This document shows, piece after piece, positions 46,514 to 55,942 of a stretch of 64,000 nt of DNA (within the stretch, counting starts at the first letter, position 1; every line of letters starts with the position of its first letter). The position numbers and the translations under genes were made by a program. The notes beneath the pieces were generated by a model. The model searched no databases. It was not told the origin of the DNA and saw nothing but the letters and a program-made list of their open reading frames with translations. Source of the DNA: Caldilineaceae bacterium (lineage in GTDB: Bacteria; Chloroflexota; Anaerolineae; Caldilineales; Caldilineaceae); contig JAGRCP010000042.1 in assembly GCA_020433455.1 (NCBI GenBank), forward strand, positions 1 to 64,000, given 5' to 3'.

Positions 46514-48241
46514 ATGACTTTCTCCGCCTCACCCGTCGAATCCATCAGCAAGCACATGCGCTGGCAAATTGCGCTGGCCCTGGTCGGCATTCTTCTGCTC
46601 GCAACGCTGTTGGGCTACTCGACTTATAACGTCGCTACCGTGCTGATTCCCGATGAGGGCGGCGTCTTTCGGGAAGGCATAGCCGGCAATCCCCAATACC
46701 TCAATCCGCTGCTCTGTAATGCCGGCGACGCGGATATGGACCTCTGCGCGCTGCTCTACCGCGGCCTGACGCGCATCGACAAGCACGGTCAGGCAGTCCC
46801 CGATCTGGCCGCCGAGTGGACCGTCACCAATGACACCGCCTATACCTTCCGCCTGAAGCCCGATCAGTTCTGGCATGACGGCACGCCCATTACCGCAGAC
46901 GACGTTCTCTTCACCTTTGGTATTTTGCAGGATCCCAACCTCTCCACCCTACCCGGTCTAACCGGGCTGTGGCGGTCGGTCATTATGGAGAAGGTGGATG
47001 ATATGACGGTGCGCTTTACGCTCAGTGAGCCGTTTACGCCGTTTTTGGACTATACGGCCATGGGGCTCTTGCCCGCCCACATCTGGCGCGATGTTGATGC
47101 GGACACCCTTACCCGCTCGTCCCTGGACGCAATGCCCATCGGCAGCGGTCCCCTGCGCGTAGAGGAGATTGAAGCCGACCATATCCTGCTCACCCCCAGC
47201 GAATTCTATCCCGGCAAGCGTCCCTATCTGGACGGGTTGGATATGCGTTTTTATCCCGACTACGCCAGCCTCTTCACGGCTTTTCAGAATGGCGAAATCG
47301 ACGGGGTGAGTCATATCCTGCCGGCTGAAATCCCGGCGGCCAGCCAACGCGACGACTTGCAGCTGTTTTCGACGACCGAGTCCAGCTATCTCAACGTTAT
47401 TTTTAACCTCAACAACCCGGACGCGCCCTTTCTGCAAGACGACCGGGTGCGGCAAGCCCTCTACTATGGCCTTGACCGCCAGCGCCTGATTGATGAAGCG
47501 GCCAATGGACAGGGCCTCATCGCCGACAGTCCCTTTTTGCCCGAGAACTGGGCCCACCATACCGCGGAAACATACGCCTACGATCCGGCGCGCGCCAATC
47601 AGCTGCTGGATGAGGCGGGCTGGGTGGACAGTAACGGCGACGGCATCCGGGATCAGGATGGGCGGCCTCTGGCGTTTCGCCTGCACACCAACGATGACGG
47701 CCTGCGCGCCGGGCTCATCGAGCAGATTGCCGCCGATTGGGGGCGGCTCGGCGTCCAGGTGACGGCGGAGGCGGTTTCGTTCAACGACCTGATTACCGAC
47801 TTCCTGGGACCGCGCAGCTTTGACAGCGCGCTGGTCGGATGGGAACAATTGGGCGATCCGGATCCGTATCCCCTGTGGCACAGCACCCAGGCCACCGGCG
47901 GCGGACAAAACTACAGCGGTTGGGACAATCCTGAAGCTGACGCAATCATGGAGCAGGCCCGAGCCATCATTGACGAAACGATCCGTGCCCAGTTGTATGC
48001 TCGATTTCAGGAAATTTTCATGACCGAGCTGCCGGCGCTGCCCCTCTATTACCCAGTCTACACCTATGGCGTCAGCACCGACGTGTACAACGTACAGATC
48101 GGCGCGCTGAACCTTGCCTCCGAACGTTTTCTGACTTTTTCAGACTGGTACAAGCTGACCCGACGCGTACCGGTTAATCAGGCGCCGGCCGACGCACCGC
48201 CGCTTGCCCCAGGCGCGACGCCGATCGATGCCGAGGAATAA
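46514..48241 (+). CDS. ABC-type peptide/nickel solute-binding protein (family 5)
   Basis: A 575-residue SBP_bac_5 protein. The N-terminus has a membrane helix (about 18-38) but no lipobox Cys, so it is anchored or secreted rather than a lipoprotein. Family features include NPQYLNPLLCNAGD, RLKPDQFWHDGTPITADDV, RQALYYGLDRQRLID and the C-terminal ELPALPLYYP. It would bind oligopeptides or similar; no permease genes are adjacent, so it is an orphan. Follows secG by 100 bases. Confidence 0.9.
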   Translation: MTFSASPVESISKHMRWQIALALVGILLLATLLGYSTYNVATVLIPDEGGVFREGIAGNPQYLNPLLCNAGDADMDLCALLYRGLTRIDKHGQAVPDLAAEWTVTNDTAYTFRLKPDQFWHDGTPITADDVLFTFGILQDPNLSTLPGLTGLWRSVIMEKVDDMTVRFTLSEPFTPFLDYTAMGLLPAHIWRDVDADTLTRSSLDAMPIGSGPLRVEEIEADHILLTPSEFYPGKRPYLDGLDMRFYPDYASLFTAFQNGEIDGVSHILPAEIPAASQRDDLQLFSTTESSYLNVIFNLNNPDAPFLQDDRVRQALYYGLDRQRLIDEAANGQGLIADSPFLPENWAHHTAETYAYDPARANQLLDEAGWVDSNGDGIRDQDGRPLAFRLHTNDDGLRAGLIEQIAADWGRLGVQVTAEAVSFNDLITDFLGPRSFDSALVGWEQLGDPDPYPLWHSTQATGGGQNYSGWDNPEADAIMEQARAIIDETIRAQLYARFQEIFMTELPALPLYYPVYTYGVSTDVYNVQIGALNLASERFLTFSDWYKLTRRVPVNQAPADAPPLAPGATPIDAEE

Positions 48242-48268
48242 CCTTTCGGCTTAATCCTGCCCAAAAAT

Positions 48269-48298
48269 TTGACAAGAATTTCCCGTCAATGCTATAGT
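48269..48298 (+). promoter_or_regulatory. Promoter for tRNA-Leu
   Basis: TTGACA (48269-48274), an 18-base spacer, TGC-TATAGT (-10 at 48293-48298). It is the best consensus match in the window together with the riboswitch promoter. Confidence 0.8.
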
Positions 48299-48341
48299 AG
48301 GCGCTGTTCGTTTGCGCTCGGTATGCAAATCCGGCAAACGG

Positions 48342-48427
<86 letters not shown>

Positions 48428-48430
48428 CGA

Positions 48431-48463
48431 AAGAAGACCTCAAATTGAGGTCTTCTTTTTTTT
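48431..48463 (+). terminator. Intrinsic terminator of tRNA-Leu
   Basis: AAGAAGACCTCAA (48431-48443), one-base centre, TTGAGGTCTTCTT (48445-48457), then a T run to 48463. Confidence 0.92.
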
Positions 48464-48492
48464 ATTCCCGGCTTATTTCCAGGCGTTGGGAA

Positions 48493-49917
48493 TTACCCCA
48501 GAGCATTACCGCGCATTTCCATGGGAAGCAGGAAGACATAGGCCGCGGCCAGCGTCAGCAGAGCAAGGATAACCAGCCACGGCCAGGCCCGCCGCAGGGG
48601 CGCGCCGGCGGTGACGTCCCCGGCGGCATGAAGGACCGCCCGGCTGCCGAACCACCATCCTATCGCCAGGGCGCTTAGTTGAATGACGCGGATTACCGGA
48701 AGGGGCATAACGGCCCGGGCCGCCAACGTCCAGTCCGGCCGGCCAAGAAGAGGCGCGCCCATAACATTGACGAAGAACTCCTGAAGTGCAGGAATAATGG
48801 TCAGCGGCCCGATAAGAAAATGAAAGAGGTAGTGGGCCGTCCAGATAGCGAATCCCACAGGCACGAAGCCGTAGGCATAGCGAATGATGGTGCGGCGCAG
48901 CGTTACGCCCTGAGCGCGGCTCAGGTAGGCGGCCGACAGCAGCAGCAGCCCCGGCAACAGAATCACGCCCGTTCCAAAGATCAGCGCCAGCACGATGACC
49001 TCTCGCTGCGTGCCCAGGCGCGCGGCCAGGGCGGCCTCCAACGCATAGACGGGCGGCGTCATGGCAAAGGCGTTGACCAGACCCAGAAAAGCGGCGGCTA
49101 CGGCCAGCAGCGCATAATCAAGCCGTCGGGGCCAGGGTCGGGTCAGCAACTCGGTATCAGAGGCCCGGGCGACCAGGGAAACGTTGTCGTGGGGACATGC
49201 ACGTACGCAATCAAGGCAGAGCGTGCAGTTGAGGTTACTCGCCAGGGTGGGCGGATACAGTTCCAGCTGACATCCTTGCTGAAGGAGATTGTCTTGCGTA
49301 TCAAAACGGCCGTTGATGCAGTCATGGCCCACGCAGTCGCGGCAGACCTGATCGCTGCGGTTGGTAATTTGCGTAGGGCTGACGGCGCTGTAGAGGAAAT
49401 TAAAGGTTCCCAGGGGGCAAACGTAGAGGCAGAAGGCGTCTCGGGTGAAGAAGGCTTCAAACAGAAAAGCTGCGGCAAAATAAGCAAAGATTACCCACGC
49501 GGTAAGCCACGGACTGGCCCACAGATCAAGCCACTCGTAAAGAAAGAGCATAGCGATCAGTCCGGCCAGGGCAAGCCACTTGTTGCGCAGCGCCTTGGGC
49601 CAGCGGCGGGTGGGCCGCCCCAGACGGCGGGCCAGCGTCCGGGTGAGAAGAAACGGACAGCTCGCACAGAATAGGTTGCCCACAAGGAGCAGGGCCAGCA
49701 CAATCAACCCCCGATAGTGGACCCACGCGCCGATGGTAGCCATATTTTTGGCGGCCAAGGGCGTACCAACCCAACCGTCGATCAGCATGATCGCAGCCGC
49801 GGCGAAGAGGAGAAGCTGCAACGCAGTGCGGCCATGCCGCCAGTGGGCAAACCGCTTGAGGGGCGGGAAGGTCAGGAGGTCTCTCGGGTTGCGCTGACGG
49901 GAAGGAAGGGTGGACAT
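48493..49917 (-). CDS. Membrane-bound 4Fe-4S polyferredoxin-like protein
   Basis: A 474-residue integral membrane protein with about nine hydrophobic segments and a central ferredoxin region. Cys motifs include FCASCP (about 83-88), FCLYVCPLG, CRDCVGHDC and CTLCLDCVRACP (about 234-245), of the NapH/FixG/RnfB-type. It probably moves electrons between quinones and a periplasmic acceptor, like NosR/NapH relatives; the partner enzyme is not adjacent. ATG 49917 is followed by a basic N-terminus. Confidence 0.8.
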   Translation of the reverse strand: MSTLPSRQRNPRDLLTFPPLKRFAHWRHGRTALQLLLFAAAAIMLIDGWVGTPLAAKNMATIGAWVHYRGLIVLALLLVGNLFCASCPFLLTRTLARRLGRPTRRWPKALRNKWLALAGLIAMLFLYEWLDLWASPWLTAWVIFAYFAAAFLFEAFFTRDAFCLYVCPLGTFNFLYSAVSPTQITNRSDQVCRDCVGHDCINGRFDTQDNLLQQGCQLELYPPTLASNLNCTLCLDCVRACPHDNVSLVARASDTELLTRPWPRRLDYALLAVAAAFLGLVNAFAMTPPVYALEAALAARLGTQREVIVLALIFGTGVILLPGLLLLSAAYLSRAQGVTLRRTIIRYAYGFVPVGFAIWTAHYLFHFLIGPLTIIPALQEFFVNVMGAPLLGRPDWTLAARAVMPLPVIRVIQLSALAIGWWFGSRAVLHAAGDVTAGAPLRRAWPWLVILALLTLAAAYVFLLPMEMRGNALG

Positions 49918-50034
49918 GGCAACGTGTCTCTTTGCATAGGCGATCGGCTGACGCGTAAATCCCGGAGCCAGGCTGCTGCTATTGCTGCCGGGGCATTTAC
50001 GCCATCGTGTGCTCGTATTGTACACGACCGCAAC

Positions 50035-50065
50035 AAAAAACCGAGCCTCTGGAAAAGCCCGGTTT
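50035..50065 (-). terminator. Intrinsic terminator (minus strand)
   Basis: Reading the minus strand, GCCCGGTTT complements AAACCGAGC (one mismatch), arms at 50038-50046 and 50057-50065, followed by a T run. It ends the lipoprotein transcript from 51180. Confidence 0.75.
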
Positions 50066-50103
50066 CTTTCTTCATTCGCTCAATTTGGACTCAATCAGTT
50101 TGG

Positions 50104-51180
50104 CTACCTGGGCTCGGCAAAGCTCAGGTCGATGTTGGTATCGACGAGCCGCTGCTCCAGGGTTTCGCTGTCGCCGAAGTAGGCCCGGCTGTAGGTTTGG
50201 CCGTCATATTCACCCGAATAGAGCCAACGCTTGGTGTACGTAAGCAAGACCAGCATGCCCGTCTTTATATCGTGGCAAGTGGCCCCGGAGTAGACAGTCG
50301 TCCAGCCGTCGCCCTCATCAATCTCCACCTCCTGATCGTCGGCACAGACGACCATGACGCCCAGCTCATCGTCATAGCGATAGACTGCATTCGCCTCGCC
50401 CGAATCGGCGCCCAGCCAATAGCCGTACAGGAAATTTTCGGCGAAATCGCCCGTACGCTCGTCGCCCGTCATGGGATCCACCTCGAAAATCCAGCTATCG
50501 GTGGCAAAGCAGGCGTCATCCCAGACCACCTCATGGGCGACCTGCAAAAACTGAAGGTTCGTCGAATCGGCCCGGGCCGTTACGGTGGCGGAACAGGCAT
50601 TCAAGGTGCAGCGATCTGATCCGCAGGTCCAGTCTACCGACCACGTAGCCTCAGCGTCCGCCGGCAGGAGCGGCTCTCCGCCCTCTGCTGCAGCGCCGGC
50701 AACCGGGACCGTAAAGCCCTCGCCGTCAGACGGCTCAACCACCTGGGCGGCAACCCACGCTTCCACAGGCTCACCGTCAGGGTTGTCCAGCGGTGCAACG
50801 CAACAGACGTTGTACCAATCGCCCTCGTCGCTCTGTTCGATGACCTCAAAAACGGTTCCGGGATTGCCCTTACCGATAATTTCGGCGTCCAGATCGGGTG
50901 CGCTGCGCATGTTGGCCCGCGCGCCCTGGGTGGCCACCACAACATACTGCTTTTCATCCGCTGCGGGAATGGTTCCATCCGCCTCCGCGGCATCCGGAAC
51001 AGCTTCTTCGGTCGGCTCCTGGGTTGCTTCGGCCAGAGGAACATAGTCGGCGAGCGCGTCAAGATAGGGGCTATCCACAATCGGCGCGTTGGCGGGCGGC
51101 GTAGCCTGCTGGGGCCCAACCTGACACGCGGCCAGGAGAAAAAGCAAGGCAACCAGCCCTCCCCAACGTGCGTAGCGCAT
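50104..51180 (-). CDS. Lipoprotein with bacterial SH3-like domain
   Basis: A 358-residue lipoprotein. Signal and lipobox LLFLLAAC (Cys at about residue 19), a Pro/Glu-rich linker, then an SH3b-like segment (YVVVATQGARANMRSAPDLD, about 97-116, with GDWYNVCCV) and a Cys-containing C-terminal domain (WTCGSDRCTLNACSATV). Function is unknown; such proteins often bind the cell wall. Starts at 51237 are possible but 51180 gives a proper signal peptide. Confidence 0.72.
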   Translation of the reverse strand: MRYARWGGLVALLFLLAACQVGPQQATPPANAPIVDSPYLDALADYVPLAEATQEPTEEAVPDAAEADGTIPAADEKQYVVVATQGARANMRSAPDLDAEIIGKGNPGTVFEVIEQSDEGDWYNVCCVAPLDNPDGEPVEAWVAAQVVEPSDGEGFTVPVAGAAAEGGEPLLPADAEATWSVDWTCGSDRCTLNACSATVTARADSTNLQFLQVAHEVVWDDACFATDSWIFEVDPMTGDERTGDFAENFLYGYWLGADSGEANAVYRYDDELGVMVVCADDQEVEIDEGDGWTTVYSGATCHDIKTGMLVLLTYTKRWLYSGEYDGQTYSRAYFGDSETLEQRLVDTNIDLSFAEPR

Positions 51181-51297
51181 AAGCGGAACTCGGGAAGAGG
51201 GGCAGGACGGTAAGTAAGAAAAGAAATGTGCGCGCATATGAGTTGACTTCTGCTGAAAGAGAAATTTCCGGGTTAATTTGGTGCACAAACGAGGGTA

Positions 51298-51327
51298 ACT
51301 ATAGCATGAGTTATCAGTCACGCCCAA
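51298..51327 (-). promoter_or_regulatory. Promoter for the SH3-like lipoprotein gene
   Basis: On the minus strand TTGGGC (51322-51327), an 18-base spacer ending TGC, TATAGT (51298-51303). Confidence 0.65.
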
Positions 51328-51341
51328 TGCATTGAGGGCTC

Positions 51342-51944
51342 CTACGGCCGCAACAAAATGTTTTCCAGCAGCCCCATTTCGTCCAGCCCTTCATAGGCCC
51401 AGGTGCGCACCAGGTAATTGGCGTCTTCCAAATGAGGATACATAATTTTGGCCGCTTCCAGCGTGGCGATTCTGCGCAGGGCCGACATGGCCTGGGAACG
51501 GGCGCCCTCGTGGGGGCTTTGCAGAACGGCAGCCAGCGCGGGTACGGCGACATCACCGCAGCGGGCCAGAGCGTCCGCAGCGGCCCGGCGCACCAGGCCG
51601 TCATCGTCGGCCAGCAGCGCGCTCATCTGCTGAGTGACGGGACGCACGGCCGCGCCATCGCGCTGGCCGATGTTTCCCAGCGTCATCACGGCCGCGCTCC
51701 GCAACTCGGCATCAGCGTGGTCCAGCCGTGCGGCAACTGCGGGCACGCTGCGCGCCGATCCGCAGCGGGAGAGGGCGTAGAGCAGCCACCAGCTCACTGC
51801 GTCCGGCGCATGGTCCGATGTCTGAGCCAGGGCCGCCAGCAGCGAAGGCTCATCCTCGGCCTGCACGGCATGGACCGCGGCATCGGCGCGGACTTCGTCT
51901 TCGCTTGCCGCAGCGGCCAGCAGGGCGTCCGTGCGTATACTCAT
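51342..51944 (-). CDS. HEAT-repeat protein
   Basis: A 200-residue all-helical protein with about five HEAT/PBS-lyase-type repeats, e.g. SVPAVAARLDHADAELRSAA, MSALLADDDGLVRRAAADAL, VPALAAVLQSPHEGARSQAM. It probably acts as a protein-binding scaffold; partner unknown. It lies 13 bases downstream of the VanW gene, in the same direction. Confidence 0.85.
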   Translation of the reverse strand: MSIRTDALLAAAASEDEVRADAAVHAVQAEDEPSLLAALAQTSDHAPDAVSWWLLYALSRCGSARSVPAVAARLDHADAELRSAAVMTLGNIGQRDGAAVRPVTQQMSALLADDDGLVRRAAADALARCGDVAVPALAAVLQSPHEGARSQAMSALRRIATLEAAKIMYPHLEDANYLVRTWAYEGLDEMGLLENILLRP

Positions 51945-51957
51945 GGGGCCGACTCTC

Positions 51958-53748
51958 CTATGATTGCTCTGCTTCCGGCGTTGGCGTGGCGGGGACGGGC
52001 GTGCCCGGGCCGACCAAATAGACGGCGCGCCAAGGTTGGTAGACGCTGGTCAGCGTATCGGTGCGGCTTTCACCGTCCTGAATGACGGTGCGCTCGACGT
52101 TGACGGTCATGCCCGCTTTGGCCCACTCTACCTGCCGGCGCTCATCCCGGGCCAGGGATTCATCCACCTGATACGCGGGCTCGGGCGGGTCCTGCTCATC
52201 GGTGATGACGGGCGCGCCGATGAGCACTTGACGGTCGGGTTTTGTGCCGTAGAGGTTGAAGGCAATCACGCCGTTGGCGCTGTCTACCACGGGCTGAACC
52301 AGCAAATAATTGGCCGTATCGTTGCGGAAGCGGAAGTCTACTGTGGGCGTAAAGATCGTAGCGTCAAAGCCGGGCTCGCCGTACCAATCCACCACATAGC
52401 CGTGATTATACCGTTCGACAATGGGCAGGCCCGCTTGGTAAGCCGCGCGGAAGAGGGTAGTGCTCACCTGGCAAACGCCGCCGCCTACGCCCACGGCCGT
52501 GCGGTCGCCCCAGATGATAAGAGAATCCTCAAATCCGTTGGCTGCGCTGACATCCTCCACGTATTGATTGAAGCTGAAAATTGCGTCCGGCGGAATGACC
52601 ACGCCGGCCATCTTTTCGGCTGCAACCTCAATGTTGCGGATGCGGTCGGCGCTGGAACCGGCGAAGTAGCTCACGCCCGAGGCGACCAGTTCGCGGATGC
52701 CCATCTCCCCGATGCGGCTGCTGTCTACAGCGGGCGCGACGTCATTCATGACCAGTTGCGTCTGCTCCTGTCCCGCCGTCACTGCCTCTTCCACGGCCGC
52801 GGCTGTGGCCGCAACGTCCAGCGCACGGCCCGGGCGGCTGGCCTGGAGGATGGAAATCCCCCCGCCGACAGGATCGAAGCGAAGGCGGGCATTCCGGGGC
52901 GCAACCGCCAGTTGAACCGCCCACTCGTCGAGCACGGCGTTGAGCGCGTCCCGGTCAATGCGTAGCGGCTGCCGGGTGTAAACGATGCGGTCCAGCGTGT
53001 CGCCGTCCAGGGCCATGCTCAACCCGTAACGATCATCGCGCAGGAGGAGGGGCGCCGTCGCGGGCAAAATCGCGGTCGGGTTTTCGGCTAAATTCACCGT
53101 TTCGTTAGGCGGCGGCGACGAAACAACCGCCAGCGGCACGTTGAGGGGCATGCCGGAATAGTAGGAGGTCAACCGATTCATAAGGTCCTGGACAGTGGCG
53201 TCCACGTCTACGTCAATGCCCGGCCGGGCGGGAATCAGAACGTCGCCCGCCTGCACGGCAGGGCGAGCCGGCGTACGGACTGTCCGGGCGATCTCCTCCA
53301 CGCCGTAGCGCAGAGCGCCCGCATCGAACTGACGTGCGGGAGCCAGGTCCAGCCCGCCCAAAGCCGCGACCAGTTGCTCCCGCGCGCGCTGGGAGAAGCC
53401 GCCCTGACGCCCCACCAGGTAGGCCTGATTGGCCGCGTCCAGGGGATTGGTCTGAGCCCGCAGCGTGCCGGCGGGCAAGGGGCGACTTTCGGCATCGTAG
53501 GTCAGTTGGACCGGCGGCAGGACCATGTCCAATTGGCGGGAGAGGCGGTTGACCGCGGCGGCGCGGGTTAACCCGCCCAGCGCGACGCCATCCACGCTGA
53601 CGCCGGTGAAGATGCGCTCGCTGTGCCAGAATTGCCAGAAAAGCGCGCTCAGCAAAATGACGATCAGCAACAGGCCGGCAAAGATGCCGGCAAAGTCTAA
53701 CGGCGTACGGCGGATACGGGATGAAGAAGCGGGTGAAATGGCGGCCAT
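51958..53748 (-). CDS. VanW family protein with peptidoglycan-binding-like repeats
   Basis: A 596-residue envelope protein. One membrane helix (about 21-42) anchors a large extracytoplasmic part: two peptidoglycan-binding/YoaR-type domains (GVSVDGVALGGLTRAAAVNR, about 50-69) and the VanW domain with AVGVGGGVCQVSTTLF and ERYNHGYVVDWY. VanW is linked with glycopeptide-resistance clusters but its activity is unknown. Followed by the HEAT-repeat gene. Confidence 0.92.
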   Translation of the reverse strand: MAAISPASSSRIRRTPLDFAGIFAGLLLIVILLSALFWQFWHSERIFTGVSVDGVALGGLTRAAAVNRLSRQLDMVLPPVQLTYDAESRPLPAGTLRAQTNPLDAANQAYLVGRQGGFSQRAREQLVAALGGLDLAPARQFDAGALRYGVEEIARTVRTPARPAVQAGDVLIPARPGIDVDVDATVQDLMNRLTSYYSGMPLNVPLAVVSSPPPNETVNLAENPTAILPATAPLLLRDDRYGLSMALDGDTLDRIVYTRQPLRIDRDALNAVLDEWAVQLAVAPRNARLRFDPVGGGISILQASRPGRALDVAATAAAVEEAVTAGQEQTQLVMNDVAPAVDSSRIGEMGIRELVASGVSYFAGSSADRIRNIEVAAEKMAGVVIPPDAIFSFNQYVEDVSAANGFEDSLIIWGDRTAVGVGGGVCQVSTTLFRAAYQAGLPIVERYNHGYVVDWYGEPGFDATIFTPTVDFRFRNDTANYLLVQPVVDSANGVIAFNLYGTKPDRQVLIGAPVITDEQDPPEPAYQVDESLARDERRQVEWAKAGMTVNVERTVIQDGESRTDTLTSVYQPWRAVYLVGPGTPVPATPTPEAEQS

Positions 53749-53750
53749 AG

Positions 53751-55478
53751 TCAGGGCGTGAGTTGCGGCATTAGGTAAAGAGTCGGAATCAGAAGATTGA
53801 GCAGGAAGAGCAGGACAAACGGAACAGACCAGGCGGCAAGGCGCAACGGGCGCATAAGCCGGGCAACCGGCGGGCGGCGGAACAGCCTGCGCAGGCTGGA
53901 CGGCAGTCGCTTGATTGTACGCTCATCCAGGTCCGCCAACAGTAAGGGCTGTAACAAAAGCAGCAGCGATATCAAGAAAAGCAGCAGATCGGGCCACTTG
54001 TCCACGTTGCCGCTCATGTAGCCCGTCACCCCCAGGGAGACGGCCAGAACTGCGCCCAGAAAACCGGTAATCACGCCTTGGATAGGATGCAGGACCTCGC
54101 GCCAGCCCATGGCAAACATGGCGCTGATGGGCAACAGGCCCCAAAAGAAATAGCGGCCCTGATGCTGAACGAATTTGGCATTATACAGAAGGTAGGCCAG
54201 AAAAACCATCCCGATCAACAGGGCAAAGAGAATCTGGACATGGGTCTGGTAACGGTCCATATCGGTATCGGGCGGGCCGGAGATGAGGCGCACCGTGGCC
54301 CAAAGCAAGCCCAGAAATATGACGCCGGTGAAGATGAGGAGCGCAGTGTAGATGCGTTCATCCATGAAGACGCCCATCCAGCCGAAGACGCCCCAAAAGC
54401 TATTGAAGGTAAAGGAAAAGGCGCGTTCACTGTACGCAACCCAGCCGTTATGTGCGATCCAGTCGGCCGTGGCGGGTTGGCCCACGACCACGGCATCATG
54501 GCGGGCCAGGCCCAGGGGATCGCCCGGACCATAGAGACGCATATTGCGCAGCCAGACCGGCAGCCCGATGAGGAATGCGGGCCCAATCACCCGCAATGCC
54601 TGACCTGCGGCACGCCCCGGACCGGAAGCGGATGCAGCCGACCCGGCACGCTGCGGATCGGCCCGGGGGCGGAGCCAGGCCACAACAAACACCACAAGCA
54701 CGACAACGGGGGCCAGAAGGTAGGCGTAAAATTTGGTCGCCATCCCTAACCCCAGCAGAACGCCCAGCCAAATCAAGCGCCGGGTTTGGCGTGGCGATGC
54801 GTCCGACGCAGGGGCCGCGTTATCTTTCCCGCTTCGGTAATAGACGCCGTGCATCCACTGCAAAAGCATGAGAAACGCAGCCATGATCAGCGCTTCGGAA
54901 AGGTTGTCATTGTTGACGGATGCGCTCATGGCCACGTGCATGGGCAGCATGGCGGCAAACGCTGTAGCCGTCACGCTGATGAGGGGCTTTTCGGGGAAGA
55001 CCACTTCCAGACAGCGATAGAGGAGCAGGAGAGTGATAGCGCCCAGTAAGACGCTAAAGAGGCGCAGCGCGATAAGGCTGCCGCCGGTTAGCCAGAAGAC
55101 GGGTGTGACCAGAATGTAGTAGAGGGGCGGCTGGTAGTCTTCATATTGCACCTGTTCGATGGCGCCTGGGTTTGCAAAGCGTTCCGCCAGCAAATGGTTG
55201 AGGCGACTTTGGCTATAGTCGCCGGGCTCCAGCACCGGCAGGCGGCCGGTTGCTGCGATCTGTGCGATGTAGTTGTAGTGGGCGGGCTCATCGGGCGCCT
55301 GCCAGGCGGGCGTACGCACCGCGTACTGCCCTGCAACCAGCAGATAGGCGATGAGGATAACCGCCAACCAGCGGCGCGGGCGTTGGATGTAGGCGTGATC
55401 GAAGTTCCGCCCGGCCAGGGTCATGAGAGCCGCGGGCGCTTCCTGCTGCGTTGGGGCCAGATCCGTATCCTTCGGCAT
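53751..55478 (-). CDS. Membrane glycosyltransferase-like protein (GT-C/PMT type)
   Basis: 575 residues with about twelve membrane segments. The first extracytoplasmic loop has APDEPAHYNYI (the acidic motif of GT-C enzymes), and there is a later WHxx-free loop with LRNMRLYGPGDPLG. Such enzymes transfer sugars from lipid-phosphate donors to proteins or wall polymers. It ends 2 bases before the VanW start, so the two are co-transcribed. Confidence 0.82.
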   Translation of the reverse strand: MPKDTDLAPTQQEAPAALMTLAGRNFDHAYIQRPRRWLAVILIAYLLVAGQYAVRTPAWQAPDEPAHYNYIAQIAATGRLPVLEPGDYSQSRLNHLLAERFANPGAIEQVQYEDYQPPLYYILVTPVFWLTGGSLIALRLFSVLLGAITLLLLYRCLEVVFPEKPLISVTATAFAAMLPMHVAMSASVNNDNLSEALIMAAFLMLLQWMHGVYYRSGKDNAAPASDASPRQTRRLIWLGVLLGLGMATKFYAYLLAPVVVLVVFVVAWLRPRADPQRAGSAASASGPGRAAGQALRVIGPAFLIGLPVWLRNMRLYGPGDPLGLARHDAVVVGQPATADWIAHNGWVAYSERAFSFTFNSFWGVFGWMGVFMDERIYTALLIFTGVIFLGLLWATVRLISGPPDTDMDRYQTHVQILFALLIGMVFLAYLLYNAKFVQHQGRYFFWGLLPISAMFAMGWREVLHPIQGVITGFLGAVLAVSLGVTGYMSGNVDKWPDLLLFLISLLLLLQPLLLADLDERTIKRLPSSLRRLFRRPPVARLMRPLRLAAWSVPFVLLFLLNLLIPTLYLMPQLTP

Positions 55479-55486
55479 GAGCGTGA

Positions 55487-55912
55487 TTAAAGCACGGCAA
55501 AGGTTGCATGACAAAGCGCGACCAGCTTATGGGCGGAGTTGGTCACTTCGGCCTTCAAAAAGAGGTAGCGGCGCGTCTGTTCGTCCACCATGCCCGTAAC
55601 GGTCAAGTACTCATCCGCGTGCGTAACGGGGCGAATATAGGAGACGTTAAGTTGCGTAGTCACGCTGGGCGGCGCAACCAGATAGCTGAGGGGGCCGATA
55701 GTATTGTCGATGGCCGCGACGATCATGCCGCCCTGCATGTAGCGGAGCGGGTTTTCATAGCGCTCCAGCACGGGATAACGCACCGTGAGCGAGAGTCCGT
55801 CCTCATAGGCCACAAACTCGCCCTGCATGTCTACGAAGCATTTGGGCGGGAGTTCCAGGTCCACGCCTGCCGGCAAAGCCGCGCGTAGACGGTCAATTAG
55901 CTCGTTATTCAT
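55487..55912 (-). CDS. PaaI-family thioesterase (hotdog fold)
   Basis: A 141-residue hotdog protein. GGMIVAAIDNTIGPLSY holds the catalytic Asp of PaaI-like acyl-CoA thioesterases, followed by LNVSYIRPV and a C-terminal strand. It hydrolyses an acyl- or phenylacetyl-CoA type substrate; specificity unknown. It starts just upstream of the glycosyltransferase gene, 8 bases apart. Confidence 0.85.
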   Translation of the reverse strand: MNNELIDRLRAALPAGVDLELPPKCFVDMQGEFVAYEDGLSLTVRYPVLERYENPLRYMQGGMIVAAIDNTIGPLSYLVAPPSVTTQLNVSYIRPVTHADEYLTVTGMVDEQTRRYLFLKAEVTNSAHKLVALCHATFAVL

Positions 55913-55942
55913 AGAAAAGGCTCCTGAGACGTGGATGATGCA

